A stretch of 64,000 nt of DNA, from positions 16,711-80,710 of the forward strand of contig CAAGKZ010000015.1 of the NCBI GenBank assembly GCA_900770665.1, read 5' to 3'. Origin of the DNA: Bacteroidaceae bacterium. GTDB taxonomy: Bacteria > Bacteroidota > Bacteroidia > Bacteroidales > Bacteroidaceae. Positions 43,213 through 52,012 of the stretch are shown one piece after another. Position numbers and translations under genes: made by a program. Below the pieces are notes generated by a model, which saw only the letters and a program-made list of their open reading frames with translations, was not told the DNA's origin and did no database searches. The first letter of the stretch is position 1, and the number at the start of each line of letters is the position of its first letter.

Positions 43213-44055
43213 CTATTCTGTTGCGGCTGATGAACGCGCCTCGCTTCTTTTTAGGAAGTCGAGCATGTAACGCGCCTCTTCAAGCATCTCCTCGGCTCTC
43301 TGCACGGCTTTTATTGCCTGCGAGAATTCAAGTATGCGGCGTATTGCCTCGACATCAGAATTACGCAGGGTATAAGAAGCTTTACCATTTGCACCTGAAA
43401 GTTCCACCTCTATCGTTCCTTGGGCAGCAACGACAAAATCAACCAAACCGCCATCCTCGCCATATTTGTAGTCGCGACGCTCATTATTCACTCCCAAATC
43501 CTTATAATTTCTCTCCAGGAAAGGCTTGTCACAAGCCACATACGTACCGCCCGAAGACAATTTCACGCTCTTGTGCCTGATGCTTTTACCACGATAAAAC
43601 GAAGTGAGATACATTGTACCGTCCTCATGCACACATGCACGCAGGAAATTATTATAGGCATTCTGCGCTATTGCCTGTGAAGCCACGGTGTAATACCCCT
43701 TGTTCTGATAACGTTTGTCAAAATTGAAGTCAAAACCGACAGCCATGGAGTCGCGCACAGCAACAAGCTCCTGCAACTCATTTTCAAAGAAAGCCACATC
43801 GCGTTCCTTCTCCTTTATCATCGTTTCGCGTCGAAGAATCTCGGCCTCACGTAGTGTCTTGTACGCTTTTGGCGACACAATCTTTATACTGTCTAGCAGA
43901 ACACGGGCATTGTTATACCTTCCATTCTCATACTCCGTACGTGCACGGGCAAGCAAATCCTCGGCCGGTTCTTCAACCTTTGATGCACACGAGAAGATAA
44001 AAAGTGCCATGAGCGCGAAAAGTACAGCTTTACATGTTTCTATTGATTTCCCCAT
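43213..44055 (-). CDS. Lipoprotein of unknown function
   Basis: A 280-residue protein with a lipoprotein signal ending in FSCAS (Cys23). After it comes a short TPR-like helical pair (AEDLLARARTEYENGRYNNARVLLDSI), a coiled coil with many Glu and Lys (about 68-100), then a beta-rich domain, and a helical end. I do not recognise a named family. Lipoproteins of this size with a coiled coil are common in Bacteroidales. It has its own promoter and is monocistronic. Confidence 0.8.
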   Translation of the reverse strand: MGKSIETCKAVLFALMALFIFSCASKVEEPAEDLLARARTEYENGRYNNARVLLDSIKIVSPKAYKTLREAEILRRETMIKEKERDVAFFENELQELVAVRDSMAVGFDFNFDKRYQNKGYYTVASQAIAQNAYNNFLRACVHEDGTMYLTSFYRGKSIRHKSVKLSSGGTYVACDKPFLERNYKDLGVNNERRDYKYGEDGGLVDFVVAAQGTIEVELSGANGKASYTLRNSDVEAIRRILEFSQAIKAVQRAEEMLEEARYMLDFLKRSEARSSAATE

Positions 44056-44073
44056 AATAATTCCATATTTCTA

Positions 44074-44081
44074 CAAAAGTA
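44074..44081 (-). promoter_or_regulatory. -7 box of the lipoprotein gene
   Basis: TACTTTTG on the minus strand, 18 bases before the ATG at 44055. On the plus strand a TATCTTTA at 44187-44194 may be the matching box for the divergent CCA transferase gene. Confidence 0.55.
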
Positions 44082-44216
44082 GCATTAATAATCATTATTT
44101 CCGGTAACTGAAAAAAAAAATTCATTCCAAAAGCATTTATTGGATAGTTTTAGCAAACGGTATTTTATTTTTAGCTCCAAAATCCGTATCTTTACAGACA
44201 CAAAATTAATCCAACA

Positions 44217-45653
44217 ATGTATAAGCCAACAAGAGAAGAACTTTGCAAATTGCTTGACACTCCAATCTTTCGCAAGATTTCGGAGACTGCCGATGAACTT
44301 GGTATGGAGTGTTATGTCGTTGGCGGATATGTACGCGATATATTCCTTGAGCGCCCATCGACCGACATTGATGTGGTTGTTGTGGGCAAAGGCATTGAGA
44401 TGGCACGCGCTTTCAGCAAGAAACTGGGAAAGGGAGCACACTTGGCAGTGTATGCAAACTTTGGCACGGCACAGGTAAAATACAAGGAACACGAGATAGA
44501 ATTCGTGGGTGCACGCAAGGAGAGCTACAGCCACGACTCGCGTAACCCCATTGTGGAGGACGGCACCCTTGAGGATGACCAGAACCGCCGCGACTTCACC
44601 ATCAATGCTATGGCCATATGCCTTAATGCCGGACGATTCGGCGAACTCGTTGACCCGTTCGACGGCATGCTCGACCTTGAGGACCGCATAATAAGCACGC
44701 CGCTGGAGCCCGGCATAACATTCAGCGACGACCCGTTGAGAATGATGCGTTGCATACGCTTTGCCACACAACTCAACTTCCACATTGAAGAGGAGACGTT
44801 CGAGGCGCTTTGCGAGAACAAAGAGCGCATAAAGATTATATCACGCGAGAGAATAAATGACGAACTCAACAAGATACTGCTCTCGCCCGTACCATCGAAA
44901 GGTTTCATAGAACTCGACCGCTGTGGACTGCTGGAAATCATCTTCCCGCAACTCACTGCAATGCAGGGTGTAGAGACACGCAACGGTTACAGCCATAAGG
45001 AGATGTTCTACCACACTCTTGAGGTGCTCGACAACATCGCCAAGCACACCGATGACCTGTGGCTACGTTGGGCAGCGTTGCTTCACGACATTGGCAAGCC
45101 CAAGACAAAGCGCTGGGACCCTATTCTCAAATGGACATTCCACAACCACAACATCGTGGGCGAGAAGATGGTCTTGAAACTGTTCCGCGAATATAAGATG
45201 CCGCAGAACGAGAAGATGAAGTATGTTGCAAAGCTTGTATCATTGCATATGCGCCCCATTGCCATTGCCGACGACGAAGTAACCGATTCGGCTGTTCGAC
45301 GCCTGCTGTTCGATGCCGGTGATGACATTGATGACCTGATGATACTTTGCGAGGCCGACATAACCTCGAAGAACGAGGTACGCAAAAAACAGTTTCTCAA
45401 CAATTTCCAGATTGTGCGCCAGAAACTCAAGGACATTGAGGAGAAAGACCGCATACGCAACTTCCAACCACCGGTAAACGGCGAGGAGATAATGAGAATA
45501 TTCGGTCTTGGTCCATGTGCCGAGATTGGTACACTGAAAAGCGCCGTGAAGGATGCAATCCTTGACGGAGTAATCCCCAACGAGCACGACGCCGCGCTGC
45601 AATACATTCTTGAGTGCGCTGCAAAGATTGGGCTCGCGCCCCACAACAACTAA
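44217..45653 (+). CDS. CCA tRNA nucleotidyltransferase with HD domain
   Basis: A 478-residue protein. The polymerase head has CYVVGGYVRDIFLERPSTDIDVVV, the DIDVVV acids binding metal, and QNRRDFTINAMA. The middle has FSDDPLRMMRCIRFATQLNF. An HD phosphohydrolase domain (LLHDIGKPKT, about 285-375) follows. It adds or repairs the CCA end of tRNAs; genes such as tRNA-Arg at 32184 do not encode CCA, so the enzyme is needed. An outer-membrane efflux gene starts 12 bases downstream. Confidence 0.94.
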   Translation: MYKPTREELCKLLDTPIFRKISETADELGMECYVVGGYVRDIFLERPSTDIDVVVVGKGIEMARAFSKKLGKGAHLAVYANFGTAQVKYKEHEIEFVGARKESYSHDSRNPIVEDGTLEDDQNRRDFTINAMAICLNAGRFGELVDPFDGMLDLEDRIISTPLEPGITFSDDPLRMMRCIRFATQLNFHIEEETFEALCENKERIKIISRERINDELNKILLSPVPSKGFIELDRCGLLEIIFPQLTAMQGVETRNGYSHKEMFYHTLEVLDNIAKHTDDLWLRWAALLHDIGKPKTKRWDPILKWTFHNHNIVGEKMVLKLFREYKMPQNEKMKYVAKLVSLHMRPIAIADDEVTDSAVRRLLFDAGDDIDDLMILCEADITSKNEVRKKQFLNNFQIVRQKLKDIEEKDRIRNFQPPVNGEEIMRIFGLGPCAEIGTLKSAVKDAILDGVIPNEHDAALQYILECAAKIGLAPHNN

Positions 45654-45665
45654 CATTGAACTGCA

Positions 45666-46901
45666 ATGAAAAAAACACGCCTTATACTCATCCTGGCTAC
45701 GCTGTTCACGGCGGCTACGGCACAGAATATCTCATACAGCGAATACATGGAACGTGTATTCAGGAACAACATTGCCCTCACGGCAAAGAAGATGGATATT
45801 GAGATTGCCGATGCAGCAGTAACCGGCAGCCAAGTATACAATGACCCGAGCATTGCACTCACCTACACCAACAACGAGGACTGGAGCAAAGGGTTGGGAC
45901 AAGGCATTGAACTTGAGCTGAGCCGTACCTTCACATTTGGAGTACGCCGCAGCCGCATAGACCTTGCCGAAAGCGAGCGCACACAAGCCGTTGCACTATT
46001 GGAGGAGTACATGCGCAACTTCCGCGCCGATGCCACCATTGCCTATCTTGAACATCTTCGTGCAAAGATGCTGTATGACGAGACCGTTGAAATACACAAT
46101 GACCTTATAGAAGTTGCCCTCAATGACAGCATGAGATATCTGCGTGGCGACATTGCAAAGAGCGATTGGCTGGAGAGCCGCATGGCACAGGGCATTGCAA
46201 AGAATTCAATGCTTGCAGCCGAAGCCGAACTGCGCAACAGCGCCATAAAGTTAGGTTATTACATGGCAGAGATGAACGGCACAGAGCACCTTTGCGGAAC
46301 AGGCACATTGGAAATTACAGAACAGGCAGCCACATTGGAACATTATACAGAAGCAGCACTGGAGCACCGTGCCGACCTTGTTGTGGCACTTGGCAATGCC
46401 GACATTGCCGTTGCTGCGCAAAAGTTCAACAAGGCACAGCGCCGCCCCGAACTGGACGTAGTCCTTGGCGCGACATACAACATTGCCGACCCCGACTTTA
46501 CGACAATAAAAGCCGGAGTTGCCATGCCACTCAAGTTCTCGAACCTGAACAAAGGCGCATGCCTACAGGATGAGCTATTGGTCAAACAGGCAAACATTGA
46601 GATTGAGGAGGCACGCCTGATGGTGACAGCCGATGTGATGCAGGCATACAACAGTTTCATATATGCTACAAAGCAAAGCGAGACATTCTCAAGCGACATG
46701 CTCAACGATATGCAACAGGTGGTAGAGAGTAAAAGAAAGGCATACGAAATGGGCGAGATAGCATTTCTGGACTACCTTATTGTACAGCGCAACGAAAGCG
46801 AGATGCGTGGGGAGTATATCGATGCCCTCTTTGACAAAGCCGTTGCATGGGTGGAACTGCAACGCTCCACAGGAATTGAACTGAAATTCAGCGCGCAATA
46901 A
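45666..46901 (+). CDS. TolC-like outer-membrane efflux protein
   Basis: A 411-residue protein with a signal peptide (MKKTRLILILATLFTAATAQ) and two helical repeats of the outer-membrane efflux family, each with long coiled helices (for example DATIAYLEHLRAKMLYDETVEIHNDLIEVA). It is most like the CzcC subtype. No pump or fusion protein is adjacent, so it may serve a pump encoded elsewhere. It follows the CCA transferase gene closely and probably shares its transcript. Confidence 0.85.
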   Translation: MKKTRLILILATLFTAATAQNISYSEYMERVFRNNIALTAKKMDIEIADAAVTGSQVYNDPSIALTYTNNEDWSKGLGQGIELELSRTFTFGVRRSRIDLAESERTQAVALLEEYMRNFRADATIAYLEHLRAKMLYDETVEIHNDLIEVALNDSMRYLRGDIAKSDWLESRMAQGIAKNSMLAAEAELRNSAIKLGYYMAEMNGTEHLCGTGTLEITEQAATLEHYTEAALEHRADLVVALGNADIAVAAQKFNKAQRRPELDVVLGATYNIADPDFTTIKAGVAMPLKFSNLNKGACLQDELLVKQANIEIEEARLMVTADVMQAYNSFIYATKQSETFSSDMLNDMQQVVESKRKAYEMGEIAFLDYLIVQRNESEMRGEYIDALFDKAVAWVELQRSTGIELKFSAQ

Positions 46902-46927
46902 ATAAGTCAGACATATACAAGCACAAT

Positions 46928-46954
46928 AAACGCGGCATCGTTGGTGCCGCGTTT
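46928..46954. terminator. Bidirectional terminator
   Basis: A stem AAACGCGGCA / TGCCGCGTTT of 10 bp with a 7-base loop, followed by TGTTTAT. It ends the efflux gene and, from the other side, the lpxH group. Confidence 0.85.
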
Positions 46955-46957
46955 TGT

Positions 46958-47722
46958 TTATAGGTCTTTACTCTCGCCCTCGATAAAGTATTTGCGTTCT
47001 ATTGTCTTGCCGTCGAGTACAACATATGCAAATGTCGAAATCCAGTCACCAAGGAATATGCAACGCGAGCTCTCGCCCAGCGGTATATCCACATCTATAT
47101 GACGGTGACCGAAGATAAAACAGTCGACCGACGAATGTTTCTTGAGATATTCACGTGCAAACATTATACAATGCTCCTTCTCCTCGCCAAGATATGGGGT
47201 GTCACCCTTCACCTTGTGCTTCATCATGCTATGTTGCGACCACTTGTACCCCATCCAAATGCTCCATCGCGGATGCAACATGGAGAACGCCCAACGAGTA
47301 ATGCGGCTGCGGAATATCGAACGCAACACCTTGTAGCTCTTCTCTTTTGAGAACTCATCACCATGTGCAAGAAAAACCTCATTTCCATAAAGTTCCACAA
47401 GACAAGGTTCGCGATGTATTGTCATGCCACACTCCTTCTCCAAATAATCAAGACACCATTGGTCGTGGTTGCCGGTGAAGAAGTGCACCTCAACGCCTTT
47501 GTCAGTGAGTTCGGAAATCTTTCCAAGGAAACGCGTGAATCCCTTGGGAACAACATAACGGTGTTCGTACCAGAAATCGAACACATCACCAAGCAGATAC
47601 ACCGCAGCCGCCTCATTCTTTATCTTGTCAAGGAAAGAGACAATGCGGCGCTCGTGCGTGCGACGGTGCTCAATGGCCCAAGAGCCAAGATGCACATCGG
47701 AGAGGAAATATATCTTTTTCAT
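46958..47722 (-). CDS. lpxH: UDP-2,3-diacylglucosamine hydrolase (LpxH-like)
   Basis: A 254-residue calcineurin-fold phosphoesterase with all metal motifs: FLSDVHLG, GDVFDFW, GNHDQW, AHGDEF, FGHRHID. LpxH splits UDP-diacylglucosamine to lipid X in lipid A synthesis on the inner face of the inner membrane. The family also has close relatives of unknown substrate, so the exact role is probable rather than certain. It is the last gene of a minus-strand group with a glycosyltransferase, radC and a DUF59 gene. Confidence 0.85.
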   Translation of the reverse strand: MKKIYFLSDVHLGSWAIEHRRTHERRIVSFLDKIKNEAAAVYLLGDVFDFWYEHRYVVPKGFTRFLGKISELTDKGVEVHFFTGNHDQWCLDYLEKECGMTIHREPCLVELYGNEVFLAHGDEFSKEKSYKVLRSIFRSRITRWAFSMLHPRWSIWMGYKWSQHSMMKHKVKGDTPYLGEEKEHCIMFAREYLKKHSSVDCFIFGHRHIDVDIPLGESSRCIFLGDWISTFAYVVLDGKTIERKYFIEGESKDL

Positions 47723-47760
47723 ATTTTCGCGAAACAGTTCTGTTGTTGCCGGATAACTTG

Positions 47761-48072
47761 TTAAAGCAGGCCAAGTTCAAGTTTGGCCTCTTCGGTCATC
47801 AGGTCCTGACTCCACTCCGGTTCAAACACAAGATTAAGGTTCAAGGCCTTTACACCCTCTATCGACTCCACCTTCATTCTAACATCCTCCATCATAAAGT
47901 CTGCAGCCGGACAGGTTGGAGCTGTCAGGGTCATGTCAATATCCACCGTGAAGTCATCACTAACCTCAATGCGGTAGATTAATCCAAGGTCATATATGTT
48001 GACTGGTATTTCGGGGTCATACACTGTCTTTATCATTTCAACAATCTTCTCTTCAATTTCAAACTTTTCCAT
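47761..48072 (-). CDS. DUF59/MIP18 family iron-sulfur assembly protein
   Basis: A protein of 103 residues from the ATG at 48070-48072. It has the family motif KTVYDPEIPVNIYDLGLIY, the TLTAPTCPAAD segment with its conserved Cys, and ends FEPEWSQDLMTEEAKLELGLL. SufT and related proteins help mature iron-sulfur clusters. It lies 38 bases upstream of lpxH and 17 bases after radC. Confidence 0.9.
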   Translation of the reverse strand: MEKFEIEEKIVEMIKTVYDPEIPVNIYDLGLIYRIEVSDDFTVDIDMTLTAPTCPAADFMMEDVRMKVESIEGVKALNLNLVFEPEWSQDLMTEEAKLELGLL

Positions 48073-48089
48073 AATCATCAACACATTTA

Positions 48090-48791
48090 TCAGAGGCGAG
48101 CCTCATCGTTATAACTGAAATATGCACCGTCGGTGAGGACAATGTGGTCGAGCAGTCTTATATTCATCACCTTGCAGGCCTGTGCGAGCGACTCGGTTAG
48201 TTTGTCATCATCACGGCTTGGCTTTATGTTGCCCGATGGGTGGTTGTGGCACAAAGCAATGGTTGTAGCACGTTTCATCAGCGCCTCACGGATTACAAGA
48301 CGTATATCTACCACAGTTGCAGTGAAGCCACCTGTACCGATGAGTACATGGTCAATGACGCGGTTCATGCGGTTGAGCAGCAGCACATAACAGCGCTCCA
48401 CAGGGGAGTCGCACAGTATCGGATGAAAGTAGCGGTACAAGTCGAGCGAAGATGTTATGCAGGGTTGCTCGCCCTCGTTAGCTTCACGACGTTTCCACAA
48501 TTCGCAGGCAGCCACAATGGTAATAGCCTTTGCCGGACCAATGCCCCTGAAAGTGCAAAGGTCATCGGCCGAGAGTTTCGCAAGTTCCGATATGCTGTTG
48601 CCGCAAGAGTCAAGAACACGTTTCATAAGGTCAACGGCACTCTCCTCATCATTTCCCGAGCCCACAAGTATAGCCAGCAACTCCGACTTGCTGAGTGTCG
48701 AAATGCCGTTCTTCATGGCCTTCTCGCGCGGACGATCGTCGAGAGCCCACTCCTTGATGCTCTTTTTCTGCTTTGCCTCTTCGCTTCCCAT
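48090..48791 (-). CDS. radC: RadC family protein (JAB/MPN domain)
   Basis: A 233-residue protein from the ATG at 48789-48791, which overlaps the last base of the glycosyltransferase stop (TGATG). It has the helix-hairpin-helix FRGIGPAKAITIVAACEL and the JAMM zinc site with CHNHPSGNIKPSRDD. Despite its name RadC is not proven to act in recombination; the fold is that of a metal isopeptidase or a nuclease-like enzyme. Confidence 0.93.
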   Translation of the reverse strand: MGSEEAKQKKSIKEWALDDRPREKAMKNGISTLSKSELLAILVGSGNDEESAVDLMKRVLDSCGNSISELAKLSADDLCTFRGIGPAKAITIVAACELWKRREANEGEQPCITSSLDLYRYFHPILCDSPVERCYVLLLNRMNRVIDHVLIGTGGFTATVVDIRLVIREALMKRATTIALCHNHPSGNIKPSRDDDKLTESLAQACKVMNIRLLDHIVLTDGAYFSYNDEARL

Positions 48792-49786
48792 CAACCTCTG
48801 TTATATATTTTTGTAAGACTCTTCTTTGTTTCAAGCGGTTGCTTTAGAATCATCTTGAACCATAGCGCCTTGAGGAAACCTGTTCCATAACCGACTATCT
48901 GCACAGCTGCAGCCACAACAGACATGAGCGCCACTTTCAGGCTCCTGTTCTTCAGTAATGAGTCAAAGAAGATTAGCAGAGCATAGAGCAATGGCAACAG
49001 CAACAGCCATGGGCAGAAAACGGATGCCACAAGCAATGCAACACCCAAAACAAGCAACAGCGCCGGCGCTGTATGCACAATCTTCAAGGAACCCGGATGC
49101 AGTATCTGCAGCCATATTCTCGCCTGGCCGAAATTGTTCACCTGCTTGAAGAAACGGCTCATATCAATACGGCGCTTGTGATATACAAAAACAGGGCGGA
49201 TAAGGCGTATCTTAAAGCCTGCATTGCGTATGCGAATGCTAAGGTCGATATCCTCGCCCATCATATCCTTGAAATCACCCACCGTCTCATAGACTTTTTT
49301 TGAAAAGCCCATATTGAATGTTCGGGGGCAGAACTTCTCCATCACAGCCTTGCCGCCACGTATGCCGCCTGTTGTCCAGAACGATGTCATGGCATGGCTC
49401 ACCGCCTTCTGCATATCCGAGAACGAACTGTCGGCGGCATCGGGGCCACCGAAACAATCGGCATAGTCTGCGGCCATTTCGGCCTCAAGAGTCTCGAAAT
49501 AAGTTGGTGGCAGTATCACATCGGAATCAAAGAACAACAGATAGTCGCCCGTTGCCCTTTGCATACCATAGTTACGTGTCTCGCTACGGCCGGAGTTCTC
49601 CTTATAATAATAGTGGATAGTAAAAAAAGAACGATAGTGACCAAGCAAATGGTCACATCGTTCTTTTGAGCCATCCTCTATAATAAGCAACTCAAATGGT
49701 TTTACCGTCTGAGCCATCAGGCTGTCAAGCAGTTCCTTAACCTCGCCAGGCCTGTTATAAACAGGAACAATTATAGAGTATAACAA
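48791..49786 (-). CDS. Family 2 glycosyltransferase, membrane-associated
   Basis: A 331-residue protein. It starts MLYSIIVPVYNRPGEVKELLDSL and has the nucleotide-sugar motif LLFFDSDVILPP, a GEDIDLSIRIRNAGF segment, and two or three hydrophobic helices near the end (LLLVLGVALLVASVFCPWLLLLPLLYALLIFF). It adds a sugar to a lipid-linked or cell-surface polymer from the inner face of the inner membrane. Its gene is first in the group that ends with lpxH. Confidence 0.9.
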   Translation of the reverse strand: MLYSIIVPVYNRPGEVKELLDSLMAQTVKPFELLIIEDGSKERCDHLLGHYRSFFTIHYYYKENSGRSETRNYGMQRATGDYLLFFDSDVILPPTYFETLEAEMAADYADCFGGPDAADSSFSDMQKAVSHAMTSFWTTGGIRGGKAVMEKFCPRTFNMGFSKKVYETVGDFKDMMGEDIDLSIRIRNAGFKIRLIRPVFVYHKRRIDMSRFFKQVNNFGQARIWLQILHPGSLKIVHTAPALLLVLGVALLVASVFCPWLLLLPLLYALLIFFDSLLKNRSLKVALMSVVAAAVQIVGYGTGFLKALWFKMILKQPLETKKSLTKIYNRG

Positions 49787-49868
49787 AACTTTGTCTTTTA
49801 TGCCTTTATACAGTCAAACAACGAGAATGACCGTATAACGCAGTTATCACCTTTTTAATGAGTCAAGA

Positions 49869-50435
49869 TTATGCCTTTACGCGACCAACATAAGAGCCGT
49901 CACGTGTATCAATTTCAACAAGCTCACCCTCGTTGATGAAGAGAGGAACACGAATCTCGGCACCTGTCTCTACAGTGGCTGGCTTTGTTGTGTTTGTTGC
50001 AGTATCACCCTTGAGACCAGGCTCAGTGTATGTGATTGCAAGAACAACCTTTACAGGCATATCGGCATAAAGGATAGTCTCTGTAGAAGCATCGGTAACA
50101 ACCTCAAGTGTCATACCCTCCTTCATGAAAGCAACACCGTTGATCTGCTCTGATGCAATAGTCACCTGCTCAAAAGTCTCCTGGTTCATAAACACATACT
50201 CCTCGCCCTCCTGATAGAGATACTGGTATGGACGGCGCTCAACGCGAACATCCTCAAGCTTCTCACCGATATTGAAACGACGATCCAATACATAGCCGTC
50301 AACAACGTCCTTAAGCTTTGTACGCATGAAAGTGTTACCCTTACCCGGCTTTACGTGCAAGAAATCGATACAGAAATACAGCTTGCCATCCATGCGGATT
50401 GCTGTACCTTTTTTAATGTCTTCTGCATTAATCAT
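49869..50435 (-). CDS. efp: Elongation factor P
   Basis: A 188-residue protein of normal length with three KOW/OB beta domains. The tip loop reads HVKPGKGNTF with Lys32 at the position that many bacteria modify. EF-P rescues ribosomes stalled at proline runs. The gene is alone on its strand here and has a striking array of promoter-like repeats upstream. The 82-base gap to the next gene downstream holds a weak imperfect hairpin (about 49812-49844). Confidence 0.97.
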   Translation of the reverse strand: MINAEDIKKGTAIRMDGKLYFCIDFLHVKPGKGNTFMRTKLKDVVDGYVLDRRFNIGEKLEDVRVERRPYQYLYQEGEEYVFMNQETFEQVTIASEQINGVAFMKEGMTLEVVTDASTETILYADMPVKVVLAITYTEPGLKGDTATNTTKPATVETGAEIRVPLFINEGELVEIDTRDGSYVGRVKA

Positions 50436-50483
50436 AAATCTACTATTTTTTGAATTAAACTATTATCTTCTCGAAAAACTTTG

Positions 50484-50760
50484 CAAATATAGTTCAAACG
50501 AGCGAGAAATACGAAGCTTGCTTCAGTATTTTTCAAAGCGAGTGCAGAAAATATTGGAGCTTTAGCTCAAATATAGCAAAAACGAGCGAAATAATATCAA
50601 GCTTGCTTGAATATTTCAAAGCGAGTGCCAATTATATTGGAGCTTTAGCTCAAATATAGTTCAAACGAGCGAGAAATACGAAGCTTGCTTGAATATTTCA
50701 CAGCGAGTGAGAGTATATTCGCGATTTATCGCAAATATAGCAGTTCAAACGAGCAAAAGC
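50484..50760 (-). repeat. Tandem array of promoter-bearing repeats upstream of efp
   Basis: Three complete units and a partial one start at 50484, 50568, 50651 and 50732 (lengths 84, 83, 81 and about 28). Each starts with CAAATATAG, which on the minus strand is the -7 box TATATTTG, followed by AAACGAGCGA, AAGCTTGCTT, a GCGAGTG segment and, in units 1 and 2, the small dyad GAGCTTTAGCTC. All boxes point at efp. The nearest one (50484-50491) is 49 bases from the ATG and is probably the main promoter. The spacing is close to eight helical turns, so all copies face the same side of the DNA. The array is not CRISPR: there are no unique spacers. Confidence 0.85.
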
Positions 50761-50783
50761 ACATAATTATCATGTGTTTTTAT

Positions 50784-50791
50784 TACTTTTG
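50784..50791 (+). promoter_or_regulatory. -7 box of the RND efflux operon
   Basis: TACTTTTG, leaving a leader of about 120 bases before the ATG at 50915. The leader is AT-rich and no further structure is visible in it. Confidence 0.6.
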
Positions 50792-50914
50792 TAAAATTTC
50801 AAAGGGATATATAGCTTATATAAATCGTTTGCGTACAGCAACGGATTATATATACAGCCATTAAACCTTATAATAAAATTTGAGTCAAAATCATATTAAA
50901 AAATACAAAAGACA

Positions 50915-51991
50915 ATGAACAAATATCTCAAATGGGGACTTGTTGTTGCCATAGTTGCGGGAGTTTCTGTTTTCGGTTATTACAAATTGATTCCAAGAGA
51001 AAACGAAGAACTCGCAGAAAACAACAACACACAAAACAGAAGTAACAAGAAGGTTCTGAGTGTAACGGCAAAAATTCTGAAGCCTCATCAATTAACCGAC
51101 GAAATACTCACAGTGGGTAAACTGGTACCCGATGAGGAGGTACAGTTGACATTTGAGACATCGGGCAAAATCACCGAAATACATTTCAACGAGGGTACAT
51201 ACGTTAAAGAGGGGACACTGCTTGCAAAGGTCAACGATTCACAGTTGCAGGCACAGCTCGCACGCCTTGAGGCACAGGTTCCTCTTGCCGAGGAGCGTGT
51301 CTACCGTCAGAGCGCTCTGTTGCAGCGCGATGCCGTGAGTAAGGAGGCGCTCGAGATTGTAAAGACCGAGCTTGCAACACTCAACGCCGACATAGAGCAG
51401 GTAAAGGCACACATCAGCATGACCGAGTTGCGTGCTCCGTTTGACGGAATCATCGGTCTGCGACAGGTGAGTGTAGGTGCATACGCTTCACCTTCAACAA
51501 TCGTTGCTACCCTAACCTCGATAACCCCTATTAAGATAGAGTTCTCTGTTTCGGAACGATACGCAAGGGATGTCAAAAAAGGCACAAACCTGACATTCAA
51601 TGTAGATGGCTACACTACCCCATTTGAGGCCAAAGTGTATGCAACCGAGTCAAGCCTTGACCCCGAGACACACAATCTTACCGTCCGTGCCCTTTACGAC
51701 AACAGCGACCAGATGCTGATGCCCGGACAATATACCGGAATAAGACTGAAACAGAAGGAGATTAATGATGCTATCTCTGTGCCGGCCGAGGCCATTGTCC
51801 CCGAAATGGGTAAGAACAAGGTTTTTGTTTACCGCAGCGGCAAGGCAGAACCTGTTGAAGTGATAACAGGCCTGCGCACAGACTCCGAAGTGCAGATTCT
51901 TGAGGGTCTGCAGAGCGGTGACACTATTTTAACGTCAGGCACACTGCAATTACGAAGAGGCTCCGATGTCAACATTGAAAGTTTTGAATAA
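50915..51991 (+). CDS. RND efflux membrane fusion protein
   Basis: A 358-residue protein with an N-terminal membrane helix (YLKWGLVVAIVAGVSVFGYY), a lipoyl-like domain (VQLTFETSGKITEIHFNEGTYVKEGTLLAKVND), a helical hairpin, a beta-barrel domain (ITPIKIEFSVSERYARDVKKG) and a C-terminal domain. It links the inner-membrane pump to the outer-membrane channel. The next gene is the pump, 21 bases downstream. Confidence 0.93.
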   Translation: MNKYLKWGLVVAIVAGVSVFGYYKLIPRENEELAENNNTQNRSNKKVLSVTAKILKPHQLTDEILTVGKLVPDEEVQLTFETSGKITEIHFNEGTYVKEGTLLAKVNDSQLQAQLARLEAQVPLAEERVYRQSALLQRDAVSKEALEIVKTELATLNADIEQVKAHISMTELRAPFDGIIGLRQVSVGAYASPSTIVATLTSITPIKIEFSVSERYARDVKKGTNLTFNVDGYTTPFEAKVYATESSLDPETHNLTVRALYDNSDQMLMPGQYTGIRLKQKEINDAISVPAEAIVPEMGKNKVFVYRSGKAEPVEVITGLRTDSEVQILEGLQSGDTILTSGTLQLRRGSDVNIESFE

Positions 51992-52012
51992 CGCACGGCA
52001 AAAGACACATAT

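Noticed and set aside
45666..46901. Complete second RND efflux system
   Set aside because: Only the outer-membrane protein is present; no fusion protein or pump gene lies next to it.
50484..50760. CRISPR array
   Set aside because: Units are near-identical over their full length with no unique spacers, and no cas genes are present. They are tandem repeats with promoter boxes.
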